Positions 22,071 through 30,970 of a stretch of 37,440 nt of DNA are shown here, in pieces. The stretch spans positions 1-37,440 of the forward strand of contig NZ_RYZH01000057.1 in the NCBI RefSeq assembly GCF_003977685.1, given 5' to 3'. The first letter of the stretch is position 1; each line of letters opens with the position of its first letter. A program made the translations under genes and the position numbers. Below the pieces are notes generated by a model. That model searched no databases, was not told the origin of the DNA, and worked only from the letters and a program-made list of their open reading frames with translations. This DNA is from Tautonia sociabilis (GTDB lineage: Bacteria > Planctomycetota > Planctomycetia > Isosphaerales > Isosphaeraceae).

Positions 22071-23771
22071 TCAGTACTTCTTGCCCTGGAGCGGGGGGCC
22101 GATGCCGGTGGTCGGCACGTAGAACAGGTCGGGAGGCACGAGGTCTCCCGGCCGGTAGTAACCGAGGTCGTACTCGGCCTCTCCCGGCGGGTCGACGATC
22201 ACCTTGTAGGGCCAGGTGGCGATCTCGGCGGCGAACAGGGCGGCCGAGAAGAGCGGCTGGGCGATCTGGTTGCGCTGCCGGCTCTGGGTCGGGTCGTCGA
22301 GGGGGTAGGACAGGAAGCGGCCGATCGGCCCGAGCTTCTGCTCGACGCTCTGGCCGTAGCGTTCCAGCACCGGGTCTTGGAAGTACAGCGGGGCGTGGCA
22401 GGTGGCGGCCGCGGCCCAGTACTTCCGGCTCGGCTGGAACCGGCGATCGGGCAGGGGGACGAAGTCTTCGGGGACGGGGATCGACTGGATGGGCCGGATC
22501 TCGGTCGGGCTGGGGGGGCGGGGGAGCTGGATCGAGGAGCTGCTCATGTCCTCCCGGTCGTAGCCGTAGCCGATCGGGTCTCCCAGCGGCGCGGGCATCA
22601 GCCCCTGCTGCTCGGCCTCTTCCTGGCGACGGACGATCATCATGACCTCCTCGCGCTGCTCGGGGGAGAGCAGGTCGCGGTAGGAGGGCTGGTCGCCGAC
22701 GGTGGCCATCGCGGCCCTGGCCGAGGAGAACGGGGCCGGCTCCGGGGTCGGGCTCGGGATCGGGCTCGGGGATCGAGCCGCGTCCGGGGACTGCTGCGGG
22801 GGACGGGAGCCGAGGTGCCCCAGGCCCATCAGCTCCTCGGCCGAGGGAGGCAGGGCGGGCAGCTCATCCGGGGGAAGCGGGGAGGAGCCTCCCTGGGGGA
22901 GGTTGGCGGCCCTGGAGCCGATCGAGGCGGTCGGCCAAGGGTCGTCGCCGCGGTCGGAGGAGGGCAGCGGGGGCAGGGTGATCTCGGGGCCGGTCGGGGA
23001 GGGGGCGGGGGAGGACGCCGCCTCGGGCTGGGCCGGCTCCGGGAGAGCCGGGGCCTCCGAGTCGAGGGGGGGGATGGGGGTCGGCTCGGCCTCGGAGGGC
23101 GGAGGGGGAGGAGGCAGGTCGATCTCCTGGGGCTCGGCCGGGACGGCCGAGGGCATGACGGAGGGGTCGACGGCGATCGGCTCGGGGGGGACGGGGGCTT
23201 CCCTCGGGATCGGGGGGATTGCCTCGGCGGAGGTGAGCACGACGCCGTCGGGGGAGCCGACCGGGGAGGGGGCCGGCATCCGATCGTCCGGCGCGGCGGT
23301 GGGCTCGGCCAGGGCGATCGCGCCGGGGAGGGCGGCGGTCGACCGGGCGGGGAGGCTCCGGGAGGCGAGTTCCCCGCGAGCGGAGGAGGAGGAGGGGGGC
23401 TCGGGGGAGCGCATGCCCAGGCGGGCGGCCTCGATCGCCTGGCGGAGCTGCTCTTGCTCCTGGGGGTTCAACTCGCCGATCCGGGACTCGGCCTCTCGGA
23501 AGAGGGCCAGGGCCCGCTGGTACTCGCCGTACGTCAGGTAGTCCTGCCCGTTGCGGAGCAGGTGCCGGGGGGCTCGGGCCGCGGCCATCGGGTCGATCGC
23601 GCCGATCGCCCGGGGGGGCTCGGGGGCCATGGGGGCCGTCGGGGCCGTCCGGGCGGGAGCCGGGAGGGCTCCCGGCACCTGGCCGAGGGCCCGGCCGGGG
23701 ATCGCGAACGCCGCCGAGGCGGCCGTCAGCAGGGCCGTGCTCAGGGTCACAGCCGGATAGAGACGACGCAC
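22071..23771 (-). CDS. Large proline-rich secreted protein with conserved C-terminal domain
   Basis: A 566-residue exported protein of unknown function. A signal peptide is at residues 1-23 (VRRLYPAVTLSTALLTAASAAFA). A short helical block at about 65-115 (LLRNGQDYLTYGEYQRALALFREAE) resembles a TPR-like hairpin. A Pro/Ser/Glu-rich linker covers roughly residues 120-360. The last about 120 residues are globular, with CHAPLYFQDPVLERYGQ, PYKVIVDPPGEAEYDLG and YRPGDLVPP. A similar C-terminal pattern (F/Y-x-D/E-x-x-L-E-R-Y-G ... PYK ... LG-x-YRPG) is recalled in several planctomycete secreted proteins; this is from memory and was not searched. The GTG at 23769-23771 is chosen because AAGGAGG lies 7 bases upstream. 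Confidence 0.82.
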   Translation of the reverse strand: MRRLYPAVTLSTALLTAASAAFAIPGRALGQVPGALPAPARTAPTAPMAPEPPRAIGAIDPMAAARAPRHLLRNGQDYLTYGEYQRALALFREAESRIGELNPQEQEQLRQAIEAARLGMRSPEPPSSSSARGELASRSLPARSTAALPGAIALAEPTAAPDDRMPAPSPVGSPDGVVLTSAEAIPPIPREAPVPPEPIAVDPSVMPSAVPAEPQEIDLPPPPPPSEAEPTPIPPLDSEAPALPEPAQPEAASSPAPSPTGPEITLPPLPSSDRGDDPWPTASIGSRAANLPQGGSSPLPPDELPALPPSAEELMGLGHLGSRPPQQSPDAARSPSPIPSPTPEPAPFSSARAAMATVGDQPSYRDLLSPEQREEVMMIVRRQEEAEQQGLMPAPLGDPIGYGYDREDMSSSSIQLPRPPSPTEIRPIQSIPVPEDFVPLPDRRFQPSRKYWAAAATCHAPLYFQDPVLERYGQSVEQKLGPIGRFLSYPLDDPTQSRQRNQIAQPLFSAALFAAEIATWPYKVIVDPPGEAEYDLGYYRPGDLVPPDLFYVPTTGIGPPLQGKKY

Positions 23772-23978
23772 ACCTAGCCTCCTTGCTTGCCCTGTTCGGG
23801 GCCGATGCCGGGCCGCGAGGGGTCCCGGCGCCGGTGGCCTCGATCGCTCCAATTCAGACGGCCAATCGCCCGACCTTCCCTGGCCCGGGCCCGATTCCGC
23901 CTCGGATTCCCGCCCTCTCCTCTGGACCGGTTTGCTGCCTGCCGCCTTCGGATCTCTGCCCCAGGCCCCTCGCCCCCG

Positions 23979-25493
23979 TCAGGCGGTACTCCGGCCCAGT
24001 TCGTTCTCGAAGGCGGGGCTGGTGTAGTTGGGCGCCTCCTGGGTGATGACGACGTCGTGGGGGTGCCCCTCGGACACCGAGGCGCCGGTGACCTGGATGA
24101 AGCGGCTGTTGGTCCGGAGATCCTCGATCGTTCGGGTGCCGCAGTAGCCCATGCCGGCCTTCAGGCCGCCGACGAGCTGGTAGACGAAGTCGGCCAGCGG
24201 CCCCTTGTAGGGGACTCGGCCCTCGACCCCCTCGGGCACGAACTTCTGGGAGGCCGAGGGCTTGCTTTCGCCCGGAGCGGGCTTGGGCACGTCCTGGCGG
24301 TAGCGGTCGGCCGAGCCCTTGGCCATGGCTCCGATCGAGCCCATGCCGCGATACCGCTTGAAGCTGCGGCCCCGGTAGATGATCGTCTCACCGGGGCTTT
24401 CGGCCAGGCCGGCGAAGAGGCCGCCGATCATCACGCAGTGGGCGCCGGCGGCGATCGCCTTGGTGATGTCGCCCGAGTAGCGGATGCCGCCGTCGGCGAT
24501 GATCGGCACCCGGCCGGCGCTGGCCCGGGCCGCGTTGTGGATGGCCGTGACCTGGGGGACGCCGACCCCGGTGACGACCCGGGTCGTGCAGATCGACCCC
24601 GGCCCGATGCCCACCTTCACGGCGTCGGCCCCGGCGTCGATCAGGGCCCGGGTCCCCTCGGCGGTGGCGACGTTGCCGGCGACGACCTCGATGGCGAAGT
24701 CGCGCTTGACCCGGCGCACCGTCTCGATCACGTTCTTGCTGTGCCCGTGGGCCGAGTCGACCACGATCAGGTCCACGTCGGCCTCGATCAGGGAGGCCAC
24801 CCGCTCGTAGTCGTGGACCCCGACCGCCGCGCCGACCCGAAGCCGCCCCCGGCCGTCCTTGCAGGCGCTGGGGTACTTGTGCAGCTTGTCGATGTCCTTG
24901 ATCGTGATCAGGCCCTTGAGGGTGTCGTTCTCGTCGACCAGCAGGAGCTTCTCGACCTTGTTCCGGGTCAGGATCCGGTCGGCCTCGTCGAGGCTGGTGT
25001 TCTCCGGGGCCGTGACGAGGTTGGTCTTGGTCATGACCTCCTCGACGGGCAGGTCGTCCCGTTCCAGGAAGCGGAGGTCGCGTCGGGTGAGGATGCCGCG
25101 CAGCTTGCGCCCCTCGACCGTGATGGGCACGCCGGAGATGTTGTGGTCGGTCATCACCTCGCGCGCCTGGGCGACGGTGGCCGTCGGCGGCAGGGTGACG
25201 GGGTCGACGATGATGCCGTTCTCGGAACGCTTGACCTTGTCGACCTCGATCGTCTGGTCCTCGATCGACAGGTTCTTGTGAATGATCCCCAGGCCGCCCT
25301 CCTGGGCCAGCGCGATGGCCAGCTCCGCCTCGGTGACGGTGTCCATCGGTGCCGAGAGGATGGGGATGTTCAGGGAGATCGAGGCCGTCAGATGGGTCCT
25401 CGTCTCGACCTCCCGGGGGAGCAGTTCCGAATACGCCGGCTCGAGCAGGACGTCGTCGAACGTGATCCCTTGATAGGCGATGCGGTCTTGCAT
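23979..25493 (-). CDS. guaB: Inosine-5'-monophosphate dehydrogenase
   Basis: Converts IMP to XMP with NAD, the committed step to guanine nucleotides. It has 504 residues, a usual length. The TIM-barrel catalytic domain is split by two CBS domains at about residues 98-205. GIGPGSICTTR puts the catalytic Cys at about 302. ADGGIRYSGD binds phosphate, and the mobile flap RYRGMGSIGAM...GVEGRVPYKG carries the Arg-Tyr pair. FDDVLLEPAYSELLP at the N-terminus is typical. On the minus strand, a TATGAT -10-like element (25565-25570) lies about 70 bases upstream without a clear -35. hpt, another purine gene, is far away. Confidence 0.97.
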   Translation of the reverse strand: MQDRIAYQGITFDDVLLEPAYSELLPREVETRTHLTASISLNIPILSAPMDTVTEAELAIALAQEGGLGIIHKNLSIEDQTIEVDKVKRSENGIIVDPVTLPPTATVAQAREVMTDHNISGVPITVEGRKLRGILTRRDLRFLERDDLPVEEVMTKTNLVTAPENTSLDEADRILTRNKVEKLLLVDENDTLKGLITIKDIDKLHKYPSACKDGRGRLRVGAAVGVHDYERVASLIEADVDLIVVDSAHGHSKNVIETVRRVKRDFAIEVVAGNVATAEGTRALIDAGADAVKVGIGPGSICTTRVVTGVGVPQVTAIHNAARASAGRVPIIADGGIRYSGDITKAIAAGAHCVMIGGLFAGLAESPGETIIYRGRSFKRYRGMGSIGAMAKGSADRYRQDVPKPAPGESKPSASQKFVPEGVEGRVPYKGPLADFVYQLVGGLKAGMGYCGTRTIEDLRTNSRFIQVTGASVSEGHPHDVVITQEAPNYTSPAFENELGRSTA

Positions 25494-26142
25494 GGGGGGA
25501 AAAGCCTCCGTCCCTGCTCCCCGAACGAGCCGGTCGAGTGGGTGGGTGTCTCGGTGCCTTTCCCATCATATTAGAGCGGCCCGGCCGGAGGCCGGCAACG
25601 CCAACCGAACCGCGCACGTCAACTCGACCGCCGTCCTCGTTCCCAGGAGATCGGCCGTTGCGCGCCGGGAATCCAGCCCCAATCGGAAAAACCCGGCGCA
25701 GCGGCCCGGGCCGGCTCGGCGTCGGGCCTGGCCCCAGGGGCCGGCGGACCCGCTTCGAATCGGGGCCGAGCCAGGTCCGAGGGCGGGGGCGTTCTCGGCG
25801 GGAGCGGGCCGCCGGGCCCGGGTCCCTCCCCTGCCCTTGGAGGGGGCGAGGCCCGCCCTCCGGAGGCCCCTGCCGGGCATCGGAGACGGCCTGTCTCCCG
25901 AGGGGAGGCGAGGGGGGTACGCCCTCCCCTCCGCGACGCCCTGCCGCAGCCGCGCCGACGGGCGGGCGGCCGTCTCGCCGAAGCCGGGGCGACGCTGGCA
26001 GTTAGGACGGGCCGCCACGACACATCGGCGTTGTCGTCCCGGGCGATTTCGAGTACAATAACGCTTGACTTTTGTGCACGTCACCCGCAGGGCCGAGGCG
26101 GGCCCCGGGTCACTCGAGCCGGGCCGAAGGATCGAATCAACC
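25494..26142. other. Divergent spacer between guaB and gyrA
   Basis: About 650 bases without a supported gene. It holds the guaB -10-like element (25565-25570) and the gyrA promoter (26031-26059). The middle (25650-26010) is very GC-rich with no repeats or hairpins of note. Confidence 0.55.
26031..26059 (+). promoter_or_regulatory. Promoter of gyrA
   Basis: TTGTCG (26031-26036) and TACAAT (26054-26059) are 17 bases apart, matching 4/6 and 5/6 of the consensus. Predicted transcription would start near 26066. This makes the TTG at 26065 an unlikely start codon and supports a start further downstream. Confidence 0.6.
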
Positions 26143-28857
26143 GTGAGCACCGCGACGCCGACCGAGGGCCACCTGCCGACTCCTCCCCTGAACATTGAGG
26201 ACGAGCTCAAGGAGAGCTATCTCAACTACGCGATGTCGGTCATCGTCAGCCGGGCCTTGCCCGACGTGCGCGACGGGTTGAAGCCCTCGCAGCGCCGGAT
26301 CCTGGTGGCGATGCGCGACCTCGGCCTCTCCCCCGGCGGCGGCACGAGCAAGTGCGCTGGCATCGTCGGCGAGACGATGAAGCGGTATCACCCGCACGGC
26401 GACAACTCGATCTACCCGACGCTCGCCCGCATGGCCCAGTGGTGGAACATGCGGCACCTGCTGATCACCGGGCAGGGGAACTTCGGCTCGATCCACGGGC
26501 TGCCCCCGGCGGCGATGCGGTACACCGAGGCGAAGCTCAGCCCGGTGGCCGCCGAGATGCTCGAGGACATCAACCTCGACACGGTCGACTTCCAGCCGAA
26601 CTACGACGAGAAGTACTCCGAGCCCCGGGTCCTGCCCGGCAAGTTCCCGAACCTGCTGGTCAACGGTTCGGGGGGCATCGCTGTCGGCATGGCGACGAGC
26701 ATCCCGCCGCACAACCTGGGGGAGGTCTGCGATGCCCTGGTGGCGCTGATCGACGACCCGGACATTGATCTGCACGGGTTGATGGAGCACCTCCACGGCC
26801 CCGACTTCCCGACCGGCGGCACGGTTTGCGGCAAGTTCGGCATCATGGAGGCCTACCGCACCGGCCGGGGGCGGATCACCCTGCGGGCGAAGTACGAGAT
26901 CGAGGAGCTGAAGGACGGCCGCTCGCACATCGTCTTCACCGAGATCCCGTACCAGCTCACCAAGGAGACGCTGCTCAAGAAGCTGGCGGACCTTGTCAAT
27001 GGCGGGCGGATCACCGGCATCTCGGCGGTGGATGACCATAGCGACCGCAAGCAGCCGGTCCGCGTGGTGGTGACGGTCAAGCGGGGAGAGGATCCGAACG
27101 TGATCCTCAACCAGCTCTTCCAGTATTCCCCGCTGCAGGACACGTTCAGCGTCATCATGCTGGCGCTGGTCGACGGGCGGCCGAGGACGCTGGCGCTCAA
27201 GGAGATCCTCCGGCTGTACCTCGACCACCGCGTCGTGGTCATCCGCCGCCGGACGCAGTACCAGCTTCGCCAGGCGAGGCAGCGGGCGCACGTCGTCGAG
27301 GGGCTGCTGATCGCCCTGCACTACATCGACGAGGTGATCCGAGTCATCCGCTCCTCGGCCAACCCCACCGAGGCCCGGGCCCGCCTGATGGGCCTGGAGG
27401 TGTCCGACCAGATTCTCCGACGCGCCCTAGACTCTCCCGACGCCAAGGCCACCGGCCCCCTCACCCGCAATCAGGCCGACGCCATCCTGGCGATGCGGCT
27501 CCAGCAGCTCACCGGGCTGGAGGCCGACAAGCTGGCCGACGAGTACAAGAAGCTCCGCGAGGACATCGCCCGGTACGAGGCGATCCTGGCCGACGAGCGA
27601 CTGATCTACGACCTGATCCGGGCCGACCTCCGCGAGCTGAAGCAGAAGTACTCCGACGCGCGCCGGACGGAAATCTCCAGCGAGGAACTGGGCGACTTCG
27701 ACAAGGAAGCGCTCATCCGAGAAGAGTACATGGTGGTCACGATCACCAACGCCGGCTACATCAAGCGCCTGCCGCCGAGCACCTACCGGGCCCAGGGGCG
27801 CGGCGGCCGGGGAATCGCGGCCACGAGCACGCGCGAGGGAGACTTCCTCGAGCACATGTTCGTCGCGCTGACGCACGACTACATCCTGTTCTTCTCCGAC
27901 CGCGGCAAGGTCTACTGGCTGAAGGTCTACGACATCCCCGAAGCCGGCCGCACCGCCGCCGGGAGGGCGATCGTCAACCTCTTGCAACTGGAAGAGGGGG
28001 AACGCATCACCGGCTTTTTGCCGGTTCGGCAGTTCGTCGAGGACGAATACCTGATGATGTGCACCCGGCGCGGCACGGTGAAGAAGACCGAGCTGACCGC
28101 CTTCAAGCGGCCGCTGGGCCGCGGCATCATCGCCCTGGGACTGGACGAGGGGGACGAGCTGATCGCCGTCGGCCGCGTGAAGGCGGGCGATCACGTGCTC
28201 ATCTCCACCCGTCAGGGCATGGCGATCCGCTTCGACGAGTCCGACGCCCGCGCCATGGGCCGCACCGCCCACGGCGTCCGAGGTATCAACCTGGAGGAGG
28301 GGGATGAGGTCGTCGGCATGATCGTCGCCGCCGGCCAGGACGACCCGGCCAGCCTGCTGACCGTCTGCGAGCGCGGCTACGGCAAGCGCACCGCGCTGAC
28401 CGAGTACCGCTCGCAGAACCGAGGCGGGAAGGGCCTCATCGACATCAAGACGACCGACCGCAACGGCCCCGTGGTCGCCATCGCCAAGGTGACCGAGGAC
28501 GACGAGGTCATGCTCACGACCGTTGGCGGCAACATCATCCGCACCCGGGTCGGCGACGTGAGCCTGATCGGCCGGAATACCCAGGGCGTCCGCCTGATCC
28601 GCCTCGACGACGACGACTCGGTCAGCTCGCTCGCCAAGCTCCCCGAGGAGGAACTTTCCTCCGCCAACGGCGTCGCCGACGCCGTCGCCGACGCCCTCGC
28701 CGAGGCCGGCGTCTCCGAGTCCTCCCCCGACTCCGTCGCGATCGCCCCGCCCCCCCCTTCTCCGGCCGACCACATCCTCAACGACGGTGTCGGCCCCGCC
28801 GAGGCCAGCGACCACGTCGACGACCTCGACGCCGACGGCGAGCCGGATCGGGAGTGA
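26143..28857 (+). CDS. gyrA: DNA gyrase subunit A
   Basis: The breakage-reunion subunit of a type IIA topoisomerase, which supercoils DNA with GyrB; 904 residues. The N-terminal core has YAMSVIVSRALPDVRDGLKP. The active-site Tyr is in PAAMRYTEAKL, at about residue 127. The tower and coiled-coil region follows. The C-terminal beta-pinwheel has repeated GyrA-box-like motifs, QGRGGRG at about 551 and QNRGGKG at about 757, which favours GyrA over ParC. The tail of about 60 residues is acidic. GTG 26143 is chosen because of the upstream promoter; the open frame reaches TTG 26065. The quinolone-contact segment reads HPHGDNSIYPTLARMAQ, so the positions equal to E. coli Ser83 and Asp87 are Asn and Pro. 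gyrB is not adjacent. Confidence 0.95.
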   Translation: MSTATPTEGHLPTPPLNIEDELKESYLNYAMSVIVSRALPDVRDGLKPSQRRILVAMRDLGLSPGGGTSKCAGIVGETMKRYHPHGDNSIYPTLARMAQWWNMRHLLITGQGNFGSIHGLPPAAMRYTEAKLSPVAAEMLEDINLDTVDFQPNYDEKYSEPRVLPGKFPNLLVNGSGGIAVGMATSIPPHNLGEVCDALVALIDDPDIDLHGLMEHLHGPDFPTGGTVCGKFGIMEAYRTGRGRITLRAKYEIEELKDGRSHIVFTEIPYQLTKETLLKKLADLVNGGRITGISAVDDHSDRKQPVRVVVTVKRGEDPNVILNQLFQYSPLQDTFSVIMLALVDGRPRTLALKEILRLYLDHRVVVIRRRTQYQLRQARQRAHVVEGLLIALHYIDEVIRVIRSSANPTEARARLMGLEVSDQILRRALDSPDAKATGPLTRNQADAILAMRLQQLTGLEADKLADEYKKLREDIARYEAILADERLIYDLIRADLRELKQKYSDARRTEISSEELGDFDKEALIREEYMVVTITNAGYIKRLPPSTYRAQGRGGRGIAATSTREGDFLEHMFVALTHDYILFFSDRGKVYWLKVYDIPEAGRTAAGRAIVNLLQLEEGERITGFLPVRQFVEDEYLMMCTRRGTVKKTELTAFKRPLGRGIIALGLDEGDELIAVGRVKAGDHVLISTRQGMAIRFDESDARAMGRTAHGVRGINLEEGDEVVGMIVAAGQDDPASLLTVCERGYGKRTALTEYRSQNRGGKGLIDIKTTDRNGPVVAIAKVTEDDEVMLTTVGGNIIRTRVGDVSLIGRNTQGVRLIRLDDDDSVSSLAKLPEEELSSANGVADAVADALAEAGVSESSPDSVAIAPPPPSPADHILNDGVGPAEASDHVDDLDADGEPDRE

Positions 28858-29255
28858 GGCCTGCCTGCCGTTCGGAGTGTCGCTGCTGGGGGCTTTAGTC
28901 CCGGCTGGGGAGGCGGGAGGCGACGCGCTTCCCATCTTCCCGGCCGGGCCCCGGCTGATCGGCGGTCTCCGGGTGATGCGGCAATCGTCCGAGAGGGCAG
29001 AGGGCGGAGCGGAGGGCAGAGGGCGGAGCGGAGGGCAGAGGGCGGAGCGGAGAGCGGAGGGCGGAGGGCGGAGGGCGGAGCGGAGGGCGGAGCGGAGAGC
29101 GGAGGGCGGAGGGCGGAGGGCGGAGCGGAGAGCGGAGGGCGGAGGGCGGAGCGGAGGGCGGAGCAGAGGGCGGAGCGGAGCGGAGGGCGGAGGGCGGGCG
29201 ACGCGCGATCGATCGGACGCTTGCCATGAGCCTGCGGAGAGCGGTCAGCTGCCGT
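28858..29255. other. Spacer between gyrA and dnaA
   Basis: About 400 bases between convergent genes. Most of it is the purine-rich array at 28991-29199. Reading frames through it are artefacts of the repeat. No terminator with a T run was found. No DnaA box (TTATNCACA) was seen. Confidence 0.6.
28991..29199 (+). repeat. GGAGC / GGAGGGC purine-rich tandem array
   Basis: A 209-base array is built from two units, a five-mer GGAGC and a seven-mer GGAGGGC, with variants AGAGGGC and GGAGAGC. They are arranged irregularly, with larger blocks such as GGAGAGC followed by two or three GGAGGGC and then GGAGC. It is nearly all purine plus C, with many GGG runs separated by four bases, so the plus strand could form G-quadruplexes. 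It sits between the convergent ends of gyrA and dnaA. Confidence 0.92.
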
Positions 29256-30698
29256 TCACGTTCCCAGCGACCGCTCGACCGCCGCGAGCACGTCGGCCAT
29301 GGTTTCGAAGCCGGCGAGGAGGCTCTGGCGGGCCTCGTCCTCCAGCCAGGAGCGGACCTTCTTCTCGGCGGAGATGACGGTGGAGTGGTTCCGGCCGCCG
29401 AAGTACCGGCCGATCTCGCTGTAGGCGGCGCCGGTGTGCTTCCGGGCCAGGAACATGGCGAGCATCCGGGGGTGGGTGACGGCCCGGGAGCGGGAGTCGG
29501 ACTTGAGGGCGTCGGGGGCGAGGTCGAAGGTCGAGCAGACGGCGCGCTCGATGTCCTTCAGGGCGACGGCCTGGGCGGTGTGTCGGATCGTATCGCGCAG
29601 CGAGGCTCGGGCGAGGGCCAGGTCGAGCCGCTTGCCGGTGAGGGAGGCGTGGGCGAGGACGCTGTTGAGCGCTCCCTCCAGCTCCCGGACGCTGGCGCGG
29701 AGGTGCTCGGCGATGTACTCGGCCACGGCGTCGGGCAGGGTGACGCCCCGGGCGGCGGCCTTGGCCTTGAGAATGGCGCGGCGGGTGGCCGGATCGGGGG
29801 CCTCCAGCTTCACGACCATGCCGCCGAGCAGCCGGGTGGCCAGCTCGTCGGTCAGCCGGGGGATCAGCCTCGGGTGCTGGTCGCTGGCGAGCACGACGGC
29901 CGAGCCGGAGGAGACGAGGGCGTCGAAGGTGTGTTGGAACTCGTCCTGGGTGGCGCGCTTGGCGGCCAGGAAGTGCACATCATCGATGATGAGCACGTCG
30001 GCGGTCCGGTAGCGCGAGCGGAAGGCGTTGAGCGAGGCCGACCGCATCGCCTCCAGGAAGCCGTTGGTGAACGCCTCGGCCGTCTGGTGCACGACCCGGG
30101 CGCCGGGGTGCGTCCGGGAGATCCGCTCGGCGATCCCCTCCAGCAGGTGGGTCTTCCCCAGGCCGATGCCGCCGTGGACGACCAGCGGGTTGAAGCCCGA
30201 GCCGAGCGCGTCGGCCATCTCGGCGCAGGCCGCCAGGGCGAGGCGGGAGCCGGGGCCGGGGACGAACTCGTCGAGCCGACGCAGCGGCCGACCGCGGCGG
30301 GCCCTCGGGCGGTCGACTGGCGGCGCGGGCCGATCGGCCGGAGTCGAGGGGGAGGACGGGATGGGGAGTGCCGGGCTCCGGCGGCGGTCGTCGGGCGGGG
30401 GGCCTTCGCTCGGCGCGGGGGCCACCTCGCCGACGCCCGGCTCCAGCTCGTCGGCGATCTCGAAGTCGACCCGGAGCCGACGGCCGGCGACCGAGCTGCC
30501 CGCGGCCTCCAGGTCCGAGACGTACTTGCCCCGGATCCAGTCTCGGAAGAACCGGTTCGGCACGCCGACGGTCAGCGCGTCGCCATCGACCCCCAGCCGG
30601 ACGCCGTCCCCGAACCAGAGCCCGAAGCGCGACTCGCCGACCCGCTCGGCCACCGCCGCCCGCAAGGCCGGCTCCAGCTCGAAGCGCCGATCCGCCAT
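29256..30698 (-). CDS. dnaA: Chromosomal replication initiator DnaA
   Basis: AAA+ initiator protein of 480 residues that binds DnaA boxes and opens the origin. Domain I spans residues 1-80 (FGLWFGDGVRLGVDGDALTV). A Pro/Arg-rich linker, about 88-140, replaces a structured domain II. In the AAA+ domain, Walker A GGIGLGKTH is at 176-184 and Walker B VLIIDDVHFL at 235-244; ATRLLGG follows, with an Arg at the expected finger position. Domain IV ends with the DnaA signature AYSEIGRYFGGRNHSTVISA at about 425-444. dnaN and recF are not beside it; gyrA is convergent across the repeat array. Planctomycete dnaA genes are often separated from their classic neighbours, which fits. Confidence 0.96.
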   Translation of the reverse strand: MADRRFELEPALRAAVAERVGESRFGLWFGDGVRLGVDGDALTVGVPNRFFRDWIRGKYVSDLEAAGSSVAGRRLRVDFEIADELEPGVGEVAPAPSEGPPPDDRRRSPALPIPSSPSTPADRPAPPVDRPRARRGRPLRRLDEFVPGPGSRLALAACAEMADALGSGFNPLVVHGGIGLGKTHLLEGIAERISRTHPGARVVHQTAEAFTNGFLEAMRSASLNAFRSRYRTADVLIIDDVHFLAAKRATQDEFQHTFDALVSSGSAVVLASDQHPRLIPRLTDELATRLLGGMVVKLEAPDPATRRAILKAKAAARGVTLPDAVAEYIAEHLRASVRELEGALNSVLAHASLTGKRLDLALARASLRDTIRHTAQAVALKDIERAVCSTFDLAPDALKSDSRSRAVTHPRMLAMFLARKHTGAAYSEIGRYFGGRNHSTVISAEKKVRSWLEDEARQSLLAGFETMADVLAAVERSLGT

Positions 30699-30970
30699 GA
30701 TCGACTTCCCCCCGTCCCGATCCCGATTCGCCAGCGGCTCACCCCTCCCGACGGGCCGGAACGCTCCGCCCGGTCGGGGCGGTCGTCGGGACCGGGGCGC
30801 TCGGCCCCGGGGCGAGGAGATCCGACCAGGGGGTTATGCGCCCGGATCTGGGGCAAGTCAATCGATCGGGGGGGCGGTTGGCGCCACCTGGCGCGGATGG
30901 GAAGTTTCGCCCCGGCGCCGGCTTGCGCCGAGCCCCTCGGCCGTCGGCCTCCCGGCCCGTCGGGGACGAG
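30699..30970. other. Upstream region of dnaA
   Basis: It contains the dnaA promoter (30833-30861). No cluster of TTATNCACA boxes and no AT-rich unwinding element was found, so an origin is not called here. Confidence 0.5.
30833..30861 (-). promoter_or_regulatory. Promoter of dnaA
   Basis: On the minus strand, TTGACT (30856-30861) and CATAAC (30833-30838) are separated by 17 bases, matching 5/6 and 4/6 of the consensus. Transcription would start near 30826, giving a leader of about 128 bases. Confidence 0.55.

Noticed and set aside
22736..22776. Six/twelve-base repeat (GGCTCGGGATCG type)
   Set aside because: It lies inside the Pro/Ser linker of the secreted protein and encodes PSP/TPEP-type repeats, so codon-level repetition explains it.
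28991..29199. CRISPR array
   Set aside because: Units are 5 and 7 bases with no spacers and no cas genes nearby.
28787..29377. Arg/Glu/Gly repeat protein across the gyrA-dnaA spacer
   Set aside because: The frame is open because the DNA is a 5/7-mer array. It lacks a ribosome-binding site and overlaps the ends of gyrA and dnaA.
30699..30970. Origin of replication upstream of dnaA
   Set aside because: No TTATNCACA-type boxes and no AT-rich unwinding region; only a normal promoter was found.
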